From Strobilurus pachycystidiatus (lineage: Eukaryota > Basidiomycota > Agaricomycetes > Agaricales > Physalacriaceae), in the NCBI GenBank assembly GCA_019915135.1, contig JAHLMK010000001.1:124001-188000 (forward strand): a stretch of DNA of 64,000 bases, written 5' to 3'. The notes under the pieces were generated by a model. It was not told the DNA's origin and ran no database searches. It saw only the letters and a list, made by a program, of their open reading frames with translations. Shown here piece after piece: positions 57,620-64,000 of this stretch. Position 1 is the first letter of the stretch. Each line of letters opens with the position of its first letter. A program made the translations under genes and the position numbers.

Positions 57620-58038
57620 TGTCAGCGTCGGGCCTATTCGTCTATAGCAAGGGCGCACGAGGCAACGACTGGAGAGCGGTGTAAAGGGTGGTGTATTGAA
57701 TCCCGGGGGAAAGACAATGGTTCTCTGAAGAACTACTCTACTGACTACTGACTCTTTTATACAGTTCCCGACGCCCGACGCCCGATGGGCGCGGGTGCGC
57801 CCCTCTGACTCATTCCCGAGTCATCGCACGAGTCATCGCGCCATCCCGCCCGTGATTGGTCGGGAGCGCGCCCTATCCCGCCCGATCCCGCTTTCCCGTC
57901 GGCCGAGCTCCGCCACCATGTGCTACCGTCGGACGGCCGTCGGATAGATCCCGACGATGGGCGCGATACCGTTGCTCCCGCCCGCGCAGGCGTCGCCTTC
58001 GATCGGCTAGGCGTCGGTGGCGCAGTCAAGTCATGACA
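57620..58038 (-). repeat. 5' LTR of Gypsy-2
   Basis: 419 bp. TATAAAAG on the minus strand at 57761-57754 as in Gypsy-1. Confidence 0.95.
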
Positions 58039-58043
58039 TCGCC

Positions 58044-58199
58044 CTTGTCGGAAGGTGGCGTAGCGTTTTTATAGTGTGGGGATTTTGCTATTGGCGAAGG
58101 TGGTCGTTATTTTGACCGGTGGATCCAAATTTTTATCACGACAGTCCTCGACTGTATTTCTCTTTCGAAGAGAATGAGCTACGCTGCTTGGCTCGAAAC
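58044..58199. other. LTR-5 interior right of Gypsy-2
   Basis: Short non-coding stretch continuing the interior of LTR-5. No gene recognised. Confidence 0.4.
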
Positions 58200-58831
58200 C
58201 TATTTTCTCGGTCTTTCCACTGCTAGTTTCCATTTCACGTCAGGACCCTCCTCCACGAGGAGATCCATGGTATTGTCTGGGTGGTTTATTCCTGGTTCGT
58301 GCGGAAAGGCTTTCCGTTGTCGGAATAGAGTACGGGGTGTCGAAAGAGAATGAGTCCTCGATCCGAGGGTTGGATGGGGTTCGTGGATTTCTCGAATTCC
58401 ACTCCGTATAGGAGACGTAGGTGGTGCGGGGTGTTGCAAGTTTGTTTTGCGCTGTGTAGGTGCACGGCCCAGGGGTCTAGGGTGAGGGAAGGGGGGTGGT
58501 AGAACGTTGCGAGATCTAGGCGTGGCTCGGTATAGAATGTCGGGATTCGTATACGTCGTAGTGGCCCTCGTAGATATCTTGCCTGAAGAAGGCATAATCC
58601 TTCCTTTGTGTATCGAGATAGATGTTGGGGGGTTCTCCACAGAACTTCCATACATCGTGCCATGATGGGGATATGTCCGTTCACCAGAGACCGAAGAAGA
58701 ACCCAGTCTTCCTCTAGTCCCAGCAACCTATAGACCACGTCTATGACCCATGCAGCTCTGCCCAGAAGGCTCCGGTATTGAGTAGGACCTGATCGTACTG
58801 TTGGTTTGAATTCCGCGATGTGGATGGTCAA
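58200..58831 (-). pseudogene. Frameshifted unrecognised ORF in LTR-5
   Basis: Starts at 58831 (MTIHIAEFKPTVRSGPTQYR), continues for about 180 aa (including SLLGRAAWVIDVVYRLLGL and PPSLTLDPWAVHLHSAKQ), then near 58300 an overlapping frame continues as INHPDNTMDLLVEEGPDVKW to a stop at 58200. It lies just downstream of the LTR-5 5' LTR, where gag would sit, yet shows no capsid or zinc-knuckle signature. It may be a captured or fast-evolving gene. Confidence 0.35.
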
Positions 58832-58991
58832 CTCCCTAAGGAGGGAGAGTACTCAATGTTCGGTTCTGCGAGCTTGTACAAGGGGGGGATAGTGTCGGAG
58901 GTTGTGGTGATTGGAGGCGTTACCCCAACGCCGGGGGAGGGGGGAGGTTCCGATGTAGTGGTACGTGGGCAGTATGGAGACTTCGTCCTAT

Positions 58992-59726
58992 TGTTACGGC
59001 CTGATCCCGCCGTGACAAGGACTCGCTCATGAGAGACTACCCCTGTAGTCAATCCATAGCTTTCCTGCGAGCGTACCACGTACATCCTTGTATTGTGCTT
59101 GACTGGTCGTACTGTACCAGTCATAGGGGCCCTTGATGGTCGCACATCCATCTCGCCAGAGACCGTGATACCGTAGGAACCTAATCCCAAGGTACAAGGC
59201 TCGCCGCCGGACCTAGTCCCAGGTGTGGCGTCAGGGAGCCTTCTCTCGTCGGAGTCAACGACGTTGGCGGAGGTATCGAAGGGAGACATGTGGGTGAGTC
59301 CTACCACGGAGAGCTCAGAGTGCCCAACGGAGTTGTATGGGGGAAAACTGGTTAAGGACGAAGTCTGAGTAGCTAGTACAGCGCTGTCTCTGTATTTATA
59401 CTGACAGATCGATGGCCGCCCATTGGTCGGGAAGGCGGGTTTGATCGGGTACTGACTCCCGCCTGACTCACGCGGCCTAAGTATATTCCCGGGGCGTCTT
59501 ACACCATGTGTGCTCGCTCCAAAGTGTATCCGGGAGGGCGGGAAGCCCGACAAGGGCGGGACTTCATGATCCCGGTTCTGTCGCCATAAGGGATCGAACT
59601 CTCAACCCCTTGATATATCTCTCGGCATCTTCCGGTGTGGCGCTGGTTCGTGTAGCCGTAGTATCAGGACGCCAAAGTGTGACCAAAGTGGAGGGCCTTG
59701 ATCCACGGTGAGGCCACATCATGACA
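58992..59726 (-). repeat. 5' LTR of LTR-5 (with internal deletion)
   Basis: 735 bp partner of 32541-33390, with about ten substitutions and a deletion of about 115 bp. Confidence 0.9.
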
Positions 59727-61222
59727 AAGATCATATTCCATTGGCTTGGTACGCCGGACATGACTTCACTGATCATCTCTGAGTCGTCAAAGTTGTATGC
59801 GGTGGATAACAAATCCGTTTTGCGAATGAAATACCCGCTAGGAGACTCTCTAGTATGTCCTGTTTCACAGAATTTCACATCACCCGCGCGCTTACGGAGC
59901 TTCTCCCACCATTTTTTGGTCATGTAGTATCCTGCGATCTCATTTTGCAACGAGACCCAGTTCACCTCAACTGTTCTTCAATGATCGGGAGGCATAGACC
60001 AGTACCAATCGCTCGCAGCTCCGGTAAGTCTTTTTGGAACTATCTTCCCGAGCTGTGTTCTCATGCAAGTACTCATTTTGGGCAGGTCGTCCATCTTACG
60101 GAGCCACTGAATAATTGTATCAGTGTTTCCATCCCATTGCTCAACGTCACTTAGTTTCAGTTTCATGTCGAAATGTGGTTCAGATGCTCGGTTACCATCA
60201 GGATTCAAACCGCCCGTTCCGTTACTAGACGGATCACCATCGCCTCCGCCTCCGCCTGGATTGCCGCCACTAGGAGGACCATTGCCGCCGCCTGCCGGAG
60301 GTGGATTTGAGGATCCGTTCCCTCCTGGATTTGGATCATTAGGTGGTCCTCCGCTACCCCTGTAAGGTGGTCCATCACCTCAATTTGGCGGTCTGTTACC
60401 TCCAGGAAATCCTCCTCCGTTTCTGGACCCTTGATGGGGAATGTTATCGTCCAGAGGTAGGGGTTTGTGCCCATTTGGTGCGTTGCTTATTGTGAATTCT
60501 CCCGTATGTGGCGCCGATGAAGCGTATGCTGGGGCTTGGCTGTAGGGTTGTGAGGACGTGGGTGCAGTCTGCCTGCCAGGTCTGCCCGCTAGAATCGGAT
60601 TGTATTGTGGTTCCTGGAAAATGCGACTAGACATGGTTGCAGGTCGCCCTGAAAGACTTGCCAATTGTCTGAAAGCGTCCGACTGAGAGGGAAGAGATGT
60701 TCTCTCTATCGGTGGACTCGCAAAAGGGCCTTTTCCAGCGACACTAGCACCCCGAGTAGCATATTGTACTGGCCTGAATTGTGCTTGAACAGGCTCACTA
60801 GACTCATGCACTGATGTTGGCTCAACGCAATCTGCAGGGGTAACAAATTCAGGAGCCGGGTTTGATGGTTTGATAGGTTCGTCGATCCGCACACGCCTTC
60901 GCGAAGCTAGATGACTCGAGATAGACGCATCTTCCCGCGCCATTTTGGGCATTTTGGCTGCTGCTGGACTGAACTTAGGACTCCAAGGAGCAGTCGGAGG
61001 TTGTAGTGTTGAGGCAGTGGCTTGATACTGCTCTACGCGAGACTGCAAGGTTTGGAAATCCGAATCAATCTCACCTCGAGCCGGCGCGCCAGTATCCCAG
61101 TCATGATACTCGCTCAAAGTAGCCAAAATATCTTCGCATTGTACAATGAATGCTAGTACAAAGACTTTGTAATCGGCTTCAAACACCCATGATTCAATGT
61201 CGTTGTCAGGTCCCCATTTCGG

Positions 61223-61848
61223 TTAGTGATCTGCTGGCTCTGGCTTCAAGCCAGGCCAGCCGTGGGCCAGCCGTACCCAGGCCAGAGCCAGGCCGGGCCG
61301 TAGCGACGGCTTCATAAAGCCCATGGCCTGGCTTGGGATCCTGAAAGCCGTAGGCCAGCCGTCGAGCCGTGGCTCAACACCGTGTCAGGTATCGAATGAA
61401 ACATGCTGCAAGACTTCACGAGAGCTCCACTTCGGCCAGAACGTAGCGTCTAGTTGCTATTGGCAGGTTCTTTGGGATTGTTTATTCAGTCGGGCAGGTG
61501 GAATCTAGGTCGCGCGGTGGGTGATTTCCAGATCAGGAAATGCAAGACTTGTAAGTTGTCAGCTCTCACTCAACATTACTCGACGCTCAGGTGCCCACTG
61601 TATGAATCTATCAATGAGATATGTCACTCGTAGTGCGCAAGGTCAAAGTCTTACCATATCACACCCCCGCCGCACCGCCCGCCGCATCCCGCCGCATCCC
61701 GCCCCAAGCCGTGGCTCAAGCCGGAGCCAGGCCAGGGCCAGCCGTGACTGACGGCCTTGGCCTGGCTTGACATTTCGGTGAGCCGTAGCCTTGCGAAGCC
61801 AGGCCAGGCCGGCGGCTTCAGGCCAAAGCCGGGCCAGCAGATCACTAA
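61223..61848. mobile_element. Small GC-rich TIR element inside Gypsy-3 gag
   Basis: 626 bp with matching ends TTAGTGATCTGCTGGC on the left and on the complement of the right end. Subterminal regions are packed with GGCCTGGC/GCCAGGCC-type repeats in both orientations. Flanking bases are near duplicates (CCGGAA and CCGAAA on the minus strand), not an exact target-site duplication. No coding capacity. The superfamily is uncertain. Confidence 0.65.
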
Positions 61849-62783
61849 TTCCGGTAGCCGTAGTTTCTTCCTACCAAAGATAGCCAGAGATCCGGCAGCT
61901 ATGTCGATTCGTCGTTGAAGTTTTCTGAATCACGCGTTGGTAGATTTCATGATTTGGACAATAGCCATGAATGATTCCCTCATCATCCTGCATGACTTCA
62001 GGGTGCCAAATCATCTCCGTCAACAACCCCACATCTTTAGCATAAGTTTGATTAATCTCAGGCAGGGACAACGTTTTGAGGGTGGGATAGTGAAGGCTGT
62101 CTTCGTCACAAAGTGATTCTAGTGCAGTTATTCGACGGTCCAGCCACTTCTTGAGGTCTGACTCCGCCCTCTCTGGGTTTGCGCTAAATCTTTCTCTGAC
62201 ATACCTGAGTATCCCAGCTTTTGGTTGGAAATGAATTGGGGCGGGGATCTCAATAACTTCAAAGACTAAATCCTTCCAGTTCAGGGTATCCTGTGTTTGG
62301 AACTGCCCCCGAATAGTCGGTCTGATTGGAGGTGCTGAATTGATGTCTAATGCCCAGTCCTCGAACACTGTCTCTTCGTCGGGTGGCACATCGATGTATC
62401 CCTTACCTCGCCCCCTCGGAGCTTTGTTGACGAAGGCATCATCCAGAAGTGGCGTCGGAGGCTCGACTGTCGGTGTCCGGATCCTCGTGTCTGCTTCTTG
62501 TGATCCGGATCCGGGAAGATCATTTGTGCTCGATCCAGGGACCGGAATCGGAAGAGGGTTCGGGGAATTGACTGGCTGCGGAGAGCGATGCGGCGAGCTA
62601 GCCTTAGGAGCCGAGCCTGAGTCAGGCTGTAGAGATGAAGACGCTTGGGCTGTGCCCCGCGGCGAATGCTGTGCTGATGCGGAATGGGCCATGGTATGAA
62701 TGGATTTGTGTAGATATAATTGATGGGTTGTGGTGAATAAAGTGAAGCACTCTGCGTGGCGATGGCAATAATGTGTCCACCAG

Positions 62784-63182
62784 TGTTAAGAATGTTGGGT
62801 AAGCGCATGCTTAAGTGTGTGATCTGTAAATGGTGCCGACTTCGCGGGTTCGATCGCGGTACAGGGTGATGAGGTTAGAAGTTGGATAGAGTCGCGTAGC
62901 TGTCAAACTTAGATGTTGTTCCGACGCGAAGTAGAGAGAAGTAAAATGAGATTGAGAGTGAGGTGAGAGTAAACAGTAAATCGAAATATGTGTTTAGTTG
63001 TCTGCAGGTAAGGTGGTCTTCTAAATGAGAGATACTCTAGTATTTATACGGAAAAAGGGCTTCGTGCTGCGCAACGAAGTAGTCATAGTGAGTCAATAGA
63101 TAAGTACGGGATAGAATAAGGAACTGTATGAATAAATATTAGGAAAATAAATACTTGCGATGCTAGGTAGAGATCCATGACA
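62784..63182 (-). repeat. 5' LTR of Gypsy-3
   Basis: 399 bp. Gag starts 92 bp downstream on the minus strand. Confidence 0.95.
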
Positions 63183-63478
63183 GTTTCCAGGCTGCACGTA
63201 CACCTTTGCTGTCGTTCCGCACAACCCAAGATCTTTGGAGGGGATACGTACATTCAATGTATCCGCTTGGCGGTTTGTACCGCCTCCTTGCCCATATAGC
63301 TCTAGATTCGGAAGTCTGGAGGATCTCCGCAGGGCAGGCTACGATACATTAGATCTACTTAGCCTATTCAACGATCTGTACCTACCAAGACCAGATCGTG
63401 TTGCCTATCAGTATGAAATATCATAGTTTTCGCTTCACCGGAGGCCTCCGTTTATACAGTATCCAGATATAATCAAAA

Positions 63479-63733
63479 CTATACATCAGTGACTGTATCG
63501 AGGCAATGTAGACGAAGACGAGTAACAATATCCGAACTCGAGTCCTTTCTAAATAGATGGTCAGGAAGATTGCGCGTAACAAAGCTATTTGTAGGAAGAA
63601 AAGATAGCTTCAGATACAGGTCACCGTCAATTTCCACCCTGTTCTCAGCCAGAAGATTTATGAATGCATATTCTTCTGCTGAGGTCTCGCTGGGTCCAGA
63701 TTCAGAAGTTACTCGTTCAGCAATCCCTCGACT
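63479..63733 (-). CDS. Last exon of an unrecognised minus-strand gene
   Basis: An 85-codon open exon starting after a TTTAG acceptor (intron side at 63734) and ending with TAG at 63481-63479. It encodes ETSAEEYAFINLLAENRVEI, then DGDLYLKLSFLPTNSFVTRN, with balanced composition and no ATG of its own. It converges on gene H, with only about 50 bp between the two stop codons. Upstream exons would lie beyond 63734 or past the window end. Family unknown. Confidence 0.35.
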   Translation of the reverse strand, partial: SRGIAERVTSESGPSETSAEEYAFINLLAENRVEIDGDLYLKLSFLPTNSFVTRNLPDHLFRKDSSSDIVTRLRLHCLDTVTDV

Positions 63734-64000
63734 CTAAACTCGAGAGCGACAACCTTCTTGTCACCCGTCAATAAGGTAGAGGGCGTGGGAATACCGCACC
63801 CCTACTAAGCATGTGACATGTGATGTGACAGTGCCAAATTCGGGCTGGCAAAAAAAACAGAAATTGCGCCACAAAGCCTTGGGGGTCCCGACATGTATAT
63901 TATGCAGTTTCTAAGTAATAGATGCTATAATTTCTTGAATTAGAGTAGGAGGTAGCATTCTATGGCCCTTGTATTTGGTCTTAACATATCTGAGCTGGGT
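63734..64000. other. Right-end sequence, nothing certain
   Basis: Contains a poly-A run near 63850-63857 and possibly introns or exons of the minus-strand gene ending at 63479. No frame could be supported. Confidence 0.25.

Larger units (their letters stand above)
36870..58038 (-). mobile_element. Gypsy-2: sister of Gypsy-1, interrupted in gag by the KDZ transposon
   Basis: 419-bp LTRs at 36870-37288 and 57620-58038, flanked by TCGCC (36865-36869 and 58039-58043). Subtracting the KDZ element and one 8-bp duplicate leaves 5984 bp, exactly the length of Gypsy-1. Four LTR differences were seen, all CpG transitions. Pol is open; gag is split only by the transposon. Confidence 0.96.
32541..59726 (-). 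mobile_element. LTR-5: non-autonomous LTR retrotransposon inserted in Gypsy-3 gag, containing Gypsy-2
   Basis: LTRs at 32541-33390 (850 bp) and 58992-59726 (735 bp) begin TGTTACG and end CATGACA; the flanking duplication is AAGAT (32536-32540 and 59727-59731). The right LTR lacks about 115 bp present in the left one. A minus-strand polypurine tract (AAAAAAGGGGATAT) abuts the left LTR and matches the tract of Gypsy-1 and Gypsy-2, so the element reads right to left. Without Gypsy-2 it is about 6.0 kb and shows no gag or pol domain, so it must use proteins from another element. Confidence 0.88.
31899..62692 (-). pseudogene. gag: Gypsy-3 Gag, broken by LTR-5 and a small TIR element
   Basis: Pieces on the minus strand: 62692-61849 (starts MAHSASAQHS), 61222-59732, then 32535-31899. 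Joining across LTR-5 and one AAGAT copy restores the motif series of this gag family: DVEQWDGNTDTIIQWL, YYMTKKWWEKLRKRAG, RESPSGYFIRKTDLLS, then [20 protein letters not shown] and a CCHC knuckle [15 protein letters not shown] one-base shift near 61930 and an in-frame TGA near 60380 (PPN-stop-GDG) add damage. A Gly/Pro/Asn-rich linker lies near 60210-60430. Gag would form the particle; this copy cannot. Confidence 0.88.
23773..63182 (-). mobile_element. Gypsy-3: degenerate Ty3/Gypsy element containing the whole insertion stack
   Basis: 399-bp LTRs at 23773-24171 and 62784-63182 begin TGTTAAG and end CATGACA; the flanking duplication is GTTTC (23768-23772 and 63183-63187). The polypurine tract (AAGGGGGGCTAT on the minus strand) abuts the 3' LTR. 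Four LTR differences, about 1%. The coding part is damaged: frameshifts, an in-frame TGA in gag, and a TGG-to-TGA-type stop just after the protease motif. Insertions inside it: LTR-5 in gag, a TIR element at 61223-61848 in gag, and a hAT-like MITE at 25378-25839. It also carries an extra intron-containing gene between pol and the 3' LTR. Without nested elements it is about 11.1 kb. Confidence 0.93.
15822..63426 (+). pseudogene. Gene H: small Cys-rich protein split by Gypsy-4 and Gypsy-3
   Basis: Pieces are 15822-15952, 15999-16198, 23566-23772 and 63188-63426, totalling 777 nt, which gives 258 aa. The first join is a 46-bp intron. The other two are retrotransposon insertions with duplications CCCTC and GTTTC, and removing each with one duplicate keeps the frame open to a stop at 63424. 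The protein has a short acidic N-terminus (MEQTPDGWHVLPPLKFKDLW), a Ser/Pro/Arg-rich stretch, then paired cysteines (NCTWCGRGLSF), a Cys-rich part (GCGHLLGTCC) and KSFKCGFPGCTYTFAVVPHN, which together look metal-binding. I do not recognise the family. The gene is destroyed at this locus but its coding content looks undamaged between insertions, so the insertions are recent. Confidence 0.65.

Noticed and set aside
1..64000. tRNA, rRNA or CRISPR loci
   Set aside because: No cloverleaf-like gene, rRNA core sequence or spaced repeat array was recognised on reading both strands.

Overview
This window is fungal. The coding style (many introns of 45-60 bp with GTRNGT donors and short CAG/TAG acceptors) and the gene families (Ty3/Gypsy chromoviruses, a KDZ DNA transposon with a TET/JBP-type dioxygenase, a DUF6589-type protein with a RecQ-like helicase) point to a basidiomycete, probably an Agaricomycete. 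Almost all of it is transposable-element sequence. I see no tRNA, rRNA or CRISPR array.

Left part (1-15.8 kb). A divergent gene pair lies at 1-2.25 kb. It is followed by an element of about 7 kb with imperfect terminal inverted arms (about 2.56-2.81 and 15.17-15.48 kb). This element carries a RecQ-like helicase (-) and a DUF6589-type protein (+), head to head. Its helicase is split by an intact Gypsy retrotransposon, Gypsy-1 (5410-11393, TSD GCATT, apparently identical LTRs).

Right part (15.8-63.4 kb). One small Cys-rich gene ('gene H', 258 aa) is split into three pieces by two LTR retrotransposons: Gypsy-4 (16199-23560, TSD CCCTC) and Gypsy-3 (23773-63182, TSD GTTTC). Gypsy-3 holds a stack of insertions. 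Its gag is broken by a non-autonomous LTR element, LTR-5 (32541-59726, TSD AAGAT). LTR-5 is broken by Gypsy-2 (36870-58038, TSD TCGCC), a sister of Gypsy-1. Gypsy-2 gag is broken by a 15,177-bp KDZ transposon (41776-56952, TSD TCGGCTTT, TIRs of about 331 bp). The KDZ element is broken by a 3.85-kb element at a TA dinucleotide (46118-49965). At each of these five joins plus Gypsy-1 and Gypsy-4, removing the insert and one target-site copy restores a reading frame or an LTR pair, so the nesting order is well supported.

The KDZ element is the centrepiece. It carries five spliced genes. Three face left: a Lys-rich nuclear-type protein, a small basic coiled-coil protein and a TET/JBP-type 2-oxoglutarate/Fe(II) dioxygenase. 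Two face right: a Ser/Pro-rich protein ending in an RNase H1 N-terminal-like domain, and the 999-aa KDZ transposase. The dioxygenase and transposase start back to back, 254 bp apart. All exon sums are multiples of three, and only the RNase-H1-N-like gene is disrupted. The element therefore appears to pair a transposase with its own candidate 5-methylcytosine oxidase. LTR-pair differences in the surrounding retrotransposons are mostly CpG transitions, which fits a CpG-methylated genome.
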